This document shows, piece by piece, positions 9,023 to 16,279 of a stretch of 59,193 bases of DNA. The notes under the pieces were generated by a model that saw only the letters and a program-made list of their open reading frames with translations, was not told where the DNA came from and ran no database searches. Origin of the DNA: Cyanomargarita calcarea GSE-NOS-MK-12-04C. Its GTDB lineage: Bacteria; Cyanobacteriota; Cyanobacteriia; Cyanobacteriales; Nostocaceae. A program made the position numbers and the translations under genes. Position 1 is the stretch's first letter; every line of letters starts with the position of its first letter. The DNA is taken from positions 1 through 59,193 of the forward strand of contig JAHHGZ010000046.1 of NCBI GenBank assembly GCA_019359595.1, written 5' to 3'.

Positions 9023-9165
9023 ACAGCAGGGGGCAGGGAGAAAGAGGGTTTGACGATTTTTCCCAAAAAACAGCAAAATGCAATGTTTATTTGTGGAATA
9101 GCTTAAAACTTCTTGTGAATCCCTGTCATTACCAACATTTATTTATCTCGTAAAACCCTTATCCC

Positions 9166-9243
9166 GCCCTGAAATAAATTTCGGGCTAATAGCTTAAGTA
9201 AGCTAAAGCTTACTGAATAAGCTTTTTAACCCGTTTTAACGGG
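9166..9243 (+). repeat. Multi-hairpin repeat with conserved CTAATAGC linker, copy 1
   Basis: Hairpin GCCCTGAAAT/ATTTCGGGC (9166-9186, one bulged T) is followed by the linker CTAATAGC (9186-9193), hairpin AGTAAGCT/AGCTTACT (9197-9214) and hairpin CCCGTT/AACGGG (9230-9243). A second copy at 13253-13316 keeps the linker while the stems differ in sequence. The rest of 9023-9423 shows no gene. Confidence 0.6.
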
Positions 9244-9423
9244 CATCGCTTGGAGGTGTATTAACGCTCTTTTATTACTTTCGCGTCTATAAAAATTATA
9301 AAAATTAACGTTCAAAGTCCAGTAGTATCCAAAACTTCGCTAAAATTAAGACGAAACCCATGCCCCGACTTGCTCCCAGGCTATGCCAAAGTATGTTCAA
9401 TTGTGAGCGTGAGACAAAATTTT

Positions 9424-10038
9424 ATGACTCAAGCCTTACCCAAGCTAGTAACCTATGAAGAATTTATCGAGTGGTTCCCAAATGATGGGAAGCGCTACGA
9501 GCTACACAATGGAGTAATTATTGAGATGGCACCCCCGACTGGAGACCATGAAAAAGTTGTTGGATTTTTAGCCGAGAAAATTACTATCGAGTATGTGGGA
9601 TTAGGATTGCCGTATCGCATCCCAAAAACTGCTTTTGTTAAAACACCTTCTGCTAAATCCACTTACTCACCTGATGTATTGTTACTAAACCTTGATAATC
9701 TCGGGAATGAGATTCTTTTTCAAAAACAGTCAACAGTCACTCAAGCAGCATCTGTACCCTTAGTAGTCGAAGTCGTTAGTACCAATTGGCGGGATGATTA
9801 TCACCTCAAGTTTGCCGATTATGAGGAAATGGGTATCCCTGAATACTGGATTGCAGATTATGCCGGGTTGGGGGGACGTGATTTTATCGGCAACCCCAAG
9901 CAACCTGCTTTTTTTGTGTGCGAACTTGTGGATGGGGAGTATGTGAAGACTTTGTTTAGGGGTAATAAACCAATCGTTTCCCCTACCTTTCCCAATCTCA
10001 ACCTTACTGCCCAACAGATTTTTGATGCGGCTTTATAA
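9424..10038 (+). CDS. Uma2 family endonuclease (DUF820)
   Basis: Uma2 proteins are a large cyanobacterial family with a PD-(D/E)XK nuclease fold; their function is unknown and many are thought to derive from mobile elements. Family signs: VTYEEFIEWFPNDGKRYELHNGVIIEM at the N-terminus (split here: the KRYELHNGVI block is the hallmark), SPDVLLL near 95, VPLVVEVVSTNWRDDY near 120 containing the catalytic Glu, and IPEYWIADY near 150. Residue counts fit the family (204). ATG 9424 is preferred because the family starts only a few residues before this block; ATG 9370 would add 18 unrelated residues. No operon partner. Confidence 0.85.
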   Translation: MTQALPKLVTYEEFIEWFPNDGKRYELHNGVIIEMAPPTGDHEKVVGFLAEKITIEYVGLGLPYRIPKTAFVKTPSAKSTYSPDVLLLNLDNLGNEILFQKQSTVTQAASVPLVVEVVSTNWRDDYHLKFADYEEMGIPEYWIADYAGLGGRDFIGNPKQPAFFVCELVDGEYVKTLFRGNKPIVSPTFPNLNLTAQQIFDAAL

Positions 10039-10544
10039 GATTTATTCACCAGTGGTACGTGTCAAAAGTTTTGAGGGGTGAAACTTCTTGGAATTTCTCT
10101 TCTTAGCCTCTTTCTTCGCGTCCTTTGCGTCTAGCCTTGCCCAAAGGGCACGCTACGCGAACGGCAACGCCAAGGGCGAACGCGGTTCAATCTCTTACCC
10201 ATCAAAGTTCGTGTGACAAGGTACTAGTTGAAAATGACCAAAAATGACGGGTGAAGATCGGCACAGGGAGCAGGGGAGCCGTTCGGGAAGATAACTTGAT
10301 TTTCTTCTTATATCATGTTCGGTTAATCAGTTATAATTGCGCCAGTCACTCAACCCCACCCCCGTATACGCTGTGCTTTACGTCCCCTCCCCGCATGCGC
10401 TCTAGGGATAAAGGGGAGGGGTTCTTGGGGATTTATAACTAATTAGGCAGACATGATATTACCTGCTATGTTGCAGCTTGCGTATAAACCAGAGATTTAT
10501 AATTTTGTAAGTTACAAAAAATACGACAAAAAAAGATCGTTTTT
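10039..10544. repeat. Repeat-rich intergenic region
   Basis: No gene is supported. A CGCGTCCTTTGCGTCT-type interspersed repeat lies around 10110-10190. Bases 10320-10445 form a nested inverted repeat: GTTATAA (about 10329) against TTATAAC (about 10433), and CCCCTCCCC (10384-10392) against GGGGAGGGG (10413-10421). Confidence 0.5.
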
Positions 10545-10710
10545 AGTCCATTTTAATGCAATACGCTTGGTGTTAAGGAGAATCGTAGGTTGGGTTGAGG
10601 CCTTGCGAAACCCAACAACCCGTCCAAATGTTGGGTTTCGTTCCTCAACCCAACCTACGCAGTTTAAGGTTTTTTGCGCTAACACCAAGCGTATTGCATT
10701 TTAATGGACT
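10545..10710. mobile_element. 166-bp MITE-like element with 31-bp terminal inverted repeats
   Basis: The ends 10545-10575 and 10680-10710 are inverted copies of each other with two mismatches; both contain CAATACGCTTGGTGTTA or its complement. Inside is a second inverted pair, GTAGGTTGGGTTGAGG and CCTCAACCCAACCTAC, flanking AACCCAACA/TGTTGGGTT, so nearly the whole element can fold on itself. It encodes nothing. A shortened relative with GCTTGGTGTTAAGGA lies at 43306-43321. No clear target duplication is visible. Confidence 0.75.
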
Positions 10711-10784
10711 TATGCTATTAGACCGCCGCAGACAATCTCTCCAACTCAACCAATAACTCTTGAATGTTCGGCTCCAACGCCTTG

Positions 10785-11132
10785 TTATCTCTCGCTTTCC
10801 AACCGCTTTAGCTTCAGGGCAAGATGACACCTAAACTCTTGTAGTTGAACAATCTTCTCATCCATTTCTGCAATTTTAGTGCGGGTGAGCTGCGCCTTAT
10901 CTTCAGGTGAAAGGATATCCCATTCATCCATCGCTTTCTTAATTTCACTGAGCGTGAATCCAAGAGATTTTCCATGCTTGATGAATTCTAAACGCGACAC
11001 AGCTTCATCATCGTAGTTCCGGTAGTTATTTTCTCCACGCTTGTTATTTGAGTTCAGGAGTCCAGTCTTCTCGTAAAAACGAAGCGTGTCTTTCGATACT
11101 CCGGTTTTCTGGGAAAGTTCACTAATCAACAT
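10785..11132 (-). CDS. MerR family transcriptional regulator
   Basis: Regulator of 115 residues with an N-terminal winged helix-turn-helix typical of MerR: ISELSQKTGVSKDTLRFYEKTGLL, in two blocks, with the diagnostic TLRFYEKTGLL at 16-26 and RLEFIKHGKSLGFTLSEIKKAM near 47-68. The C-terminal part is a dimerisation coiled coil. It has no conserved Cys pair for metal sensing and is short, so the effector is unknown; such proteins often sense drugs, electrophiles or stress. It is divergent from the SDR gene at 11232 and probably controls it and itself through the shared 99-base region, which carries a MerR-style promoter. Confidence 0.88.
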   Translation of the reverse strand: MLISELSQKTGVSKDTLRFYEKTGLLNSNNKRGENNYRNYDDEAVSRLEFIKHGKSLGFTLSEIKKAMDEWDILSPEDKAQLTRTKIAEMDEKIVQLQEFRCHLALKLKRLESER

Positions 11133-11166
11133 AGAATACTGAGGTTGGGGAGCTTGGGATTACTGC

Positions 11167-11196
11167 TTGACATTGGAGTATACTCTATACTTTAAG
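11167..11196 (+). promoter_or_regulatory. MerR-type promoter/operator for the SDR gene
   Basis: A TTGACA -35 box (11167-11172) is followed 18 bases later by TTTAAG (11191-11196) as a weak -10. A perfect 10-base palindrome, GAGTATACTC (11176-11185), sits in the spacer. MerR regulators bind such a dyad between -35 and -10 and untwist an over-long spacer. The distance to the ATG at 11232 suits a short leader. Confidence 0.6.
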
Positions 11197-11231
11197 TTTG
11201 GCATAGTTCTTCAATATACAGGTTGAACACT

Positions 11232-12191
11232 ATGCAAAATCCAACCCAAGCCAACAAAACGGTCATCATTACAGGCGCAAACGGTGGTTTAGGCTATTAC
11301 TGTGCTGAGGCGATCGCCAGATATGGACAAGACTGGCATATCATCATCGCGAGTCGAAATCCATCCAAAGTGGACGAAGCAGTTCGGAACTTGATGACTG
11401 AAACTGAATACCCATACATTGAGGGTATGGCTCTAGATTTGGCATCTCTAGCATCAGCTCGTCAGTTCGTACAAGACTTCATCAATGGAGAACGCCCACC
11501 TTTGCAGGCGATCGTTTGCAATGCGGGAATTCAAATCGTTTCAGACGCACTTTACACAGAAGATGGGTTTGAAATGACATTTGGGGTTAATCATCTGGGT
11601 CACTTTCTACTCGTCAATCTGCTTTCGCCTCACTTAAGCGATCGCGCTCGCGTCGTCTTTGTCAGTAGCGACGCCCACAATCCAGATGTCAACACGGGAA
11701 TGCCTCACCCAAGATACCAAGATGCAAAACTCCTCGCATTCCCTGCCGATTACGTTGATGACACAGATATCGGAAACACGGGGCGGACACGCTATACCAC
11801 TTCCAAACTCTGTAATATCCTCTGTGCTTACGAGCTTTCACGCCGCTTGCAAAAGCAACAGTCGAAGATTACGGTAAATGCTTTCAACCCAGGCTTAATG
11901 CTCGACACGCAATTGGGTCGCGACTATAGTCAAGCAGAACTTTCTGCTTTCAGTACAACTATTTCACGGACGGTTCTGGAGAAAGCAAAAGATTCTAAAG
12001 CGATGGGCAGTGCTCTTGCTAGACTCATTCTCGATCCTTCACTGGATAATGTCACAGGTAAGTATTTCGATGGACTGGAGGAAGTGCAATCTTCTGATGA
12101 ATCTTACAACGAAAAGCAAGCGACTGAACTTTGGGAATCCAGTGCAGCCCTAGTCAAACTTTCACCTAGAAAAGCGATGCTTTTGCAATAA
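11232..12191 (+). CDS. Short-chain dehydrogenase/reductase
   Basis: NAD(P)-dependent oxidoreductase of the SDR superfamily, 319 residues. TGANGGLG near residue 15 is the nucleotide-binding motif, ASR near 40 hints at NADP preference, NAG near 98 is the structural motif, and YTTSK near 195 holds the catalytic Tyr and Lys, with VSS near 145 supplying the Ser. Length and overall style resemble protochlorophyllide-reductase-like and retinol-dehydrogenase-like SDRs, but the substrate cannot be named. ATG 11232 has AGG about 10 bases upstream; a TTG at 11223 would add three residues. Divergent from the MerR gene and probably induced by it. Confidence 0.87.
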   Translation: MQNPTQANKTVIITGANGGLGYYCAEAIARYGQDWHIIIASRNPSKVDEAVRNLMTETEYPYIEGMALDLASLASARQFVQDFINGERPPLQAIVCNAGIQIVSDALYTEDGFEMTFGVNHLGHFLLVNLLSPHLSDRARVVFVSSDAHNPDVNTGMPHPRYQDAKLLAFPADYVDDTDIGNTGRTRYTTSKLCNILCAYELSRRLQKQQSKITVNAFNPGLMLDTQLGRDYSQAELSAFSTTISRTVLEKAKDSKAMGSALARLILDPSLDNVTGKYFDGLEEVQSSDESYNEKQATELWESSAALVKLSPRKAMLLQ

Positions 12192-12323
12192 GTATTCGTC
12201 TGAAGTTGGGAAGTAGTCGTCATCACCAACATTCAAATAACTCGCCTCACTGATCATCTCAGAACAACTTGACTTTGAATACCAACAGAGTATTTCTCAA
12301 CCACTTCCTACCGATGACATGAG

Positions 12324-12425
12324 GGCTAACGGATCAAAGCTGAGCGACGCTTTAGGGCACCTGTTGGTGTGAAGAACGGAACCAGGGTGCAGCCCTGAAG
12401 CGTTCGCTCGATCGCCGTGTTAGGC
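12324..12425 (-). other. attC-like recombination site at the 3' end of the SnoaL-like gene
   Basis: On the minus strand the gene's stop codon lies inside GCCTAAC, a perfect R'' box (RYYYAAC), at 12425-12419. The site ends with GTTAGCC (12330-12324), an R' box with one mismatch to GTTRRRY. The arms pair as GAGCGAACGCTTCAGGGC against GCCCTAAAGCGTCGCTC with one unpaired A, the kind of extrahelical base that sets attC strand choice. The spacers between R and inner boxes (9-11 bases) are longer than the usual 5-6, so this site is less canonical than its partner at 12833-12918. Confidence 0.6.
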
Positions 12426-12803
12426 TGTGTGGCCGGACGATGGAAGCGGACAGACTTCCATGGCTTGAATCAAGCCCTGCGCAATGGTGAAACGATGACC
12501 GACGTGCTCATCAGCAAGAACGGCTCCAGCCAGGTCGCGCACAACCTGATGCACTTCGACCAAGATACGTCCGGCCTCCTCCGGGTGAAAAGTCACCGGC
12601 TCCACGTGCCCGTTGATCTCGCTCCATTGCTCCGTCCAGTAAGCGCGGACTTCTTCAGATCCACGGACAAAACCGCCTTTGAATGCTCTCGGCCAGGTCA
12701 CGTCCGGAGCCATGAGGGCGAGGGTGGCGTCAATGTCTTGCGCGTTAAAGGACGCGTAGGCCGCGCGGAGCAGTTCGATTTCTGGTGTAGATTGATCTGA
12801 CAT
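12420..12803 (-). CDS. SnoaL-like/NTF2-fold protein in an integron-type cassette
   Basis: A 127-residue protein of the NTF2-like superfamily: LLRAAYASFNAQDIDATLALMAPDVTW at the N-terminus (the AF-NAQDID-LA-APDV pattern) and GSEEVRAYWTEQW near 47-59. Such small cone-shaped folds act as isomerases, hydrolases or ligand binders; the function here is unknown. The gene is clearly GC-richer than its neighbours, and its codon usage differs, which suggests transfer. It lies between two attC-like sites in the same orientation, and its stop codon is inside the R'' box of the downstream one, exactly as in integron cassettes. ATG 12803 is chosen because the family starts there; an upstream ATG would run through the other attC site. 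Confidence 0.78.
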   Translation of the reverse strand: MSDQSTPEIELLRAAYASFNAQDIDATLALMAPDVTWPRAFKGGFVRGSEEVRAYWTEQWSEINGHVEPVTFHPEEAGRILVEVHQVVRDLAGAVLADEHVGHRFTIAQGLIQAMEVCPLPSSGHTA

Positions 12804-12832
12804 AAGTAGTGTAGTAAAGGGTACGCAGTAGA

Positions 12833-12918
12833 TTTTAACGAAAAAGTTGAACGGTGACAGATATGACCGAAACGCTAGAAGCAAAGACTTCATCGACCGT
12901 TCCAACGGCTTGTTGGGG
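12833..12918 (-). other. attC-like recombination site upstream of the SnoaL-like gene
   Basis: Read on the minus strand: CCCCAAC (R''), 5-base spacer AAGCC, GTTGGAACGGT (L''), a central region of about 41 bases, ACCGTTCAAC (L'), 6-base spacer TTTTTC, GTTAAAA (R'). L'' and L' pair completely except for one extra G, the extrahelical base expected of attC. Box order, spacer lengths and total length (86) match integron attC sites. The outer R boxes each miss the consensus by one base. Confidence 0.65.
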
Positions 12919-13252
12919 AGCTTTTTCGCACTGAACCTGAAATCCTTCCTTCGCCTTTAAAGAAAACTGGTATTAGCTACCCAACATTACCTCACTGTTA
13001 CTATCTGTATAATCCGTACTTACACTCACCTGCTGCCAAACATCCAAATCCGTTTTGATCCCTGACAGTTTTTCATGAATTAGACTTATAGTCTAAGAGC
13101 GGGTAGGGACATGAATCGATGTACCAGAGCAATAGCAGTGATGATTTTTACATTCTATTTTAGAGGTTACCATAAACCCCGCAAACTTGGCTTGGTGGGG
13201 TACTAGTACCACTCGGCGTAAGTGAAGATATTATTGTGAATACCGAACCCTC

Positions 13253-13316
13253 CAGCGGTTATAAACCGCTGTCTAATAGCGCTCATTCCTCTTAAAGAGG
13301 ACTAAATTCAAGTCCT
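13253..13316 (+). repeat. Multi-hairpin repeat with conserved CTAATAGC linker, copy 2
   Basis: Hairpin CAGCGGTT/AACCGCTG (13253-13271) is followed by the linker CTAATAGC (13273-13280), hairpin TCCTCT/AGAGGA (13287-13301, loop TAA) and hairpin GGACT/AGTCC (13299-13314) that competes with it. It has the same layout as 9166-9243 with unrelated stem sequences. The rest of 12919-13364 has no gene; ACTCGGCGTAAGT at about 13211 resembles a repeat near 24070. Confidence 0.55.
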
Positions 13317-13364
13317 AAATGGTAGGCATATTTACGCCGCTGTCTACTTAGTCGTTACATCCAT

Positions 13365-13976
13365 ATGAATTCAACCCGTATCGGCATCATTATTCTGGCC
13401 GCAGGAGCATCAACCCGCATGGGTACACCCAAACAACTATTACCCTATCAAGGACGTAATTTTCTCCAACATACAGTAGAAGTTGCCATTGCCTCAGTAT
13501 GCTGCCCTATAATATTAGTTCTGGGAGCTTATGCCGAAGAGATACAACAAGAACTTAGTGATTTCCCCGTGCAAGTTGTAGAAAACTCGCTATGGAATGA
13601 AGGGATGAGTGCTTCAATTAGAGTTGGTATTCAGACACTGAACGGTTTCGATGACAAGATAGAAGCAGTAGTCCTATTAGTTTGCGACCAGCCTTTTGTA
13701 TCTGCTGAAATTATTAATCAGCTAGTGTCCGCATATCATTCCACTGGTAAACCGATTGTTGCTTCTGAGTATGCAGGAACATTAGGGGTACCAGCTTTAT
13801 TTAGCCGCAGATTTTTCTCTGAGCTTACGAGCTTAAGAGAGGCTCAGGGGGCAAAAAAAGTTATTATGAAATACCCTGACGATGTGTTTCCCATTTCTTT
13901 CTCAGATGGTGCGATCGATATTGACACCCGCAAAGACTACGAGCAATTGATGAGCTGCGAGATCCCCGATACTTGA
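13365..13976 (+). CDS. mocA: MocA-like molybdenum cofactor cytidylyltransferase
   Basis: Nucleotidyltransferase of the MobA-like family, 203 residues. IILAAGASTRMGTPKQLLPY at 9-28 is the NTP-binding loop with the conserved RMG-PK. VLLVCDQPFVSAEII near 105 supplies the metal-binding Asp. MocA adds CMP to molybdopterin, giving the cytosine dinucleotide form used by xanthine-oxidase-family enzymes such as PaoABC; MobA makes the guanine form and has a different context. With paoABC and xdhC within 14 kb, the MocA reading is favoured. No clear operon partner. The start at 13365 gives MNSTRIGIIILAAGAS, a normal family N-terminus. Confidence 0.82.
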   Translation: MNSTRIGIIILAAGASTRMGTPKQLLPYQGRNFLQHTVEVAIASVCCPIILVLGAYAEEIQQELSDFPVQVVENSLWNEGMSASIRVGIQTLNGFDDKIEAVVLLVCDQPFVSAEIINQLVSAYHSTGKPIVASEYAGTLGVPALFSRRFFSELTSLREAQGAKKVIMKYPDDVFPISFSDGAIDIDTRKDYEQLMSCEIPDT

Positions 13977-14025
13977 GGCCACGGTTGCGGTTGTATAAGT
14001 CACGCTTCGGCGTTGCTGAATCCGG

Positions 14026-14142
14026 GTATGAATTGCTAAATTTACCCTCACCCTAGCCCTCTCCCTTGGGGAGAGGGGACAAGAATTAAAAGCTCCCCTC
14101 TCCCTTGGGGAGAGGGGCTGGGGGTGAGGGTAATTCATACCT
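14026..14142. repeat. 117-bp palindromic element
   Basis: GGTATGAATT (14026-14035) pairs with AATTCATACC (14133-14142). Inner arms TACCCTCACCC/GGGTGAGGGTA and two CTCTCCCTTGGGGAGAG hairpins fill the middle. The preceding GGCGTTGCTGAAT and the GGTATGAATTGC start are shared with 48923-48950, so this is a dispersed repeat. It lies after mocA and could also end its transcript. Confidence 0.65.
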
Positions 14143-14387
14143 CAATTGCTAAAGGGACAAGGAGGACAAGGGAGAAAGGGGGGAATAAAAATGGTTGGTA
14201 GACTTACGCTGTAATGTACTAGTTAAAAACTTTGCACGCTTACCTGAGAAAACGCTGAGTCTAGAATGAAGTTTCTCAAAGGATAAATTCATAAAAATCA
14301 TGTCTTGGTTTCAGATAGGCTTCAGTAGTAACTGAGATGCTGTGAGCAGTCGAGATGAACCAACCAAAAAACATAAGGAATTATCCA

Positions 14388-14777
14388 ATGAAATTCAATT
14401 CACTGCTTGCAACTGTTGCTCTCGCTGGTATGGTAACTGTTTGGGATGCTCCAGTTCAACTTTTTAATCCTTCACTGGTTCAAGCATCAGCCCAAGCAAT
14501 GAAACCAGAAATGAAAGATAGTACAGGTTTGACTATCCAACAAAAGGTTGAAATGCTGACCAAGAGCAAGGGACAGTTTGGCAGTGGTGACCAACTACGA
14601 CGTTACTTTTTTGGTGACCTTGAGCCAATCGCTGTCCAACCTGGTGGTGCAGGTATGGTAGTCAACCTCTACAACAAAAAAAATAATATCACTTTTTCTT
14701 ACTGTGCCACATACGACGTAATAGTTGCCATTAAGAAAGGTAAAGTCACTGCATTTGCACCTAGTGAAGTGAAGTAA
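14388..14777 (+). CDS. Secreted protein of unknown function
   Basis: A 129-residue protein that I do not recognise. The N-terminus MKFNSLLATVALAGMVTVWD continues to a likely signal peptidase site near VQASA-QA, so it should be exported. The mature part includes LTIQQKVEMLTKSKGQFGSGDQLRRYFFGDLEPI and ends in a region with one Cys (FSYCATYDV). ATG 14388 is chosen over ATG 14355 because AAGGA lies 8 bases before it and the signal peptide begins there. It is the first gene before the extracytoplasmic redox cluster, but 180 bases separate it from the next gene, so a shared role is only a guess. Confidence 0.75.
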   Translation: MKFNSLLATVALAGMVTVWDAPVQLFNPSLVQASAQAMKPEMKDSTGLTIQQKVEMLTKSKGQFGSGDQLRRYFFGDLEPIAVQPGGAGMVVNLYNKKNNITFSYCATYDVIVAIKKGKVTAFAPSEVK

Positions 14778-14956
14778 TTACAACTAGCAGATTGTTTTTG
14801 GGGTATGGCGTTTGAGTTTGATGCATTTAGCATTTAGCGATCGCACGGTCAAAAGGGGTAGTACATGGCGAACTCACTCAATAGAGTGTGCTGTACGCTC
14901 TCGCCTAATAATACCCCACGCTCTTACCCATCCCAACAAGAACACTGAGGTTTGAT

Positions 14957-15691
14957 ATGGAATTGAAAGATGCGCTCTTACTGCTGCATCCAGCGATCGC
15001 TGTGATTGTAGTCTTCCCGTTAATTGGTATCGTTGTCAACCGCGCTCTTCAAACTCGTCAGCGCAGACTAGAAACTAAATCTTCAGGTAAGAGTAAAATT
15101 CCCCCAGTTGTGGGGCAAGAACATGTGCAGTTAGGTCGTTGGTTAACTGGCTCTGTTGTAGGTATTGTTCTAGTGGCTTTCACTTTCGATATTTTCAGTA
15201 ATATTTTAGACAAACAAGTTTGGACGAAAGCACCATTCCAAGTTGTCTTTATAGCGCTATTGTTGGCTGCTACTATCGCTTCCTTCGGTTTACTCTATAA
15301 AGCTAGAGAACAGCGCTGGCGGGCTATTTTTGCGACACTCACTGGGATAGGTTTGGTGGTGCTTGGTTGCCAGGATGGTATATACCGTAAAACCGACCAG
15401 TGGTATATCTCTCACTATTATTACGGATTAACTGCGGCTCTGTTGATGATTTTTTCTCTAGCTATTTTGCCGGATATCTACCAAGACAAAACAAATCGCT
15501 GGCGCAAGGTTCACATCGCTCTAAACTGCATTGCCCTTTTACTTTTTATCGGACAAGGAATCACAGGCACGCGGTCATTATTGGAAGTTCCCCTCAGTTG
15601 GCAGGAACATTATGTAAATCAATTATACGAGCAACAATGTCAAACTAAACCTTGCACAATTCAGGCACCTTCTTTACCCAAAAAACCTTAA
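14957..15691 (+). CDS. DUF4079 family membrane protein
   Basis: A 244-residue integral membrane protein with about six hydrophobic segments (near 6-28, 60-80, 95-110, 118-138, 152-170, 182-200). Sequence style (LLLHPAIAVIVVFPLIGIVVNRAL, in two blocks; histidines in hydrophobic helices near HPA, SHYYYG and VHIALN) fits cyanobacterial DUF4079, which resembles cytochrome-b561-type proteins. The helix histidines could bind haem. The C-terminal tail has two Cys in QQCQTKPCT. It is 68 bases upstream of a lipoprotein gene and heads a run of same-strand redox genes, so a role in transmembrane electron transfer is plausible but unproven. Confidence 0.72.
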   Translation: MELKDALLLLHPAIAVIVVFPLIGIVVNRALQTRQRRLETKSSGKSKIPPVVGQEHVQLGRWLTGSVVGIVLVAFTFDIFSNILDKQVWTKAPFQVVFIALLLAATIASFGLLYKAREQRWRAIFATLTGIGLVVLGCQDGIYRKTDQWYISHYYYGLTAALLMIFSLAILPDIYQDKTNRWRKVHIALNCIALLLFIGQGITGTRSLLEVPLSWQEHYVNQLYEQQCQTKPCTIQAPSLPKKP

Positions 15692-15759
15692 TAGAATCTG
15701 CCTGTTACTTGTCCCCATTCAAAACAAAAATAACCACCCATCTATAAGGATAAAAAACG

Positions 15760-15993
15760 ATGAACCCGAAAATACTTTGTTTAATTGCTGGTTTGACCTT
15801 ATCTGCCAGTCTCACTGCCTGCTCTGGCAATCCTGCAAGCAATAATCAGATTGCTCCTGAAGCCTCTCCTGCTATGGGTGGTGATGCTATGGGTAAAGAT
15901 AAAGCTGGCGATGCTATGGGTGGTGGTGCTATGGGTAAAGATAAAGCTGGCGATGCTATGAAGCAATCACCTACCCCCACCACCAAGCCCTAA
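15760..15993 (+). CDS. Small lipoprotein with Met-containing repeats
   Basis: A 77-residue predicted lipoprotein. The signal ends in the lipobox LTAC, with Cys21 as lipidation site. The mature part holds a direct repeat, DAMGKDKAGDAMGG then GAMGKDKAGDAM, rich in Met, Gly, Lys and Asp, and ends Pro-rich. Five Met occur in the 57 mature residues. No enzyme domain is possible; such sequences bind metals or serve as oxidation-sensitive Met reservoirs. Its gene lies with a TlpA-like thioredoxin, CcdA, a b-type cytochrome and a YedY/MsrP-like molybdoenzyme, so a Met-oxidation link is suggested (see findings). TATAAGGATAAAAAACG before the ATG gives a good ribosome binding site. Confidence 0.75.
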   Translation: MNPKILCLIAGLTLSASLTACSGNPASNNQIAPEASPAMGGDAMGKDKAGDAMGGGAMGKDKAGDAMKQSPTPTTKP

Positions 15994-16033
15994 CTGCTAT
16001 TTGATGGCGGTGACCAGAACCGCCATACCATCT

Positions 16034-16131
16034 TTTCTTTACAAATGATGTTGAAGTAAAGACCGAAGTTGGAAGAAGGAATAGCTAATAAAAATGCGCG
16101 TTCGTAAGTTGAAAGCTTCAGTAAAAAAAAA
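16034..16131. repeat. About 97-bp dispersed repeat, copy 1
   Basis: Bases 16034-16131 match 47598-47694 almost without change over TTTCTTTACAAATGATGTTG through ATGCGCGTTC and again at GCTTCAGTAAAAAAAAA. It contains no reading frame of note and no strong hairpin. Here it lies between the lipoprotein and thioredoxin genes. Around it, 15994-16279 holds no gene; ATGAGTACTCAT near 16211 is a 12-base palindrome. Confidence 0.75.
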
Positions 16132-16279
16132 GATGTTTTTCGAGTCCTTTGTAGCGCGTTCACGTAGTGTCTCGCAGAGAAGAAAAACAGTGTCCTTGTT
16201 TCAATCCCACATGAGTACTCATGTGGGTACTTCTTCCTTCTTTCTTCGTGAATGCCTTTAAGCAATTTCCACACTCATT

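Noticed and set aside
12417-12800. A plus-strand frame of 127 codons over the SnoaL-like gene
   Set aside because: It is the antisense shadow of a recognisable family protein and begins inside an attC-like site.
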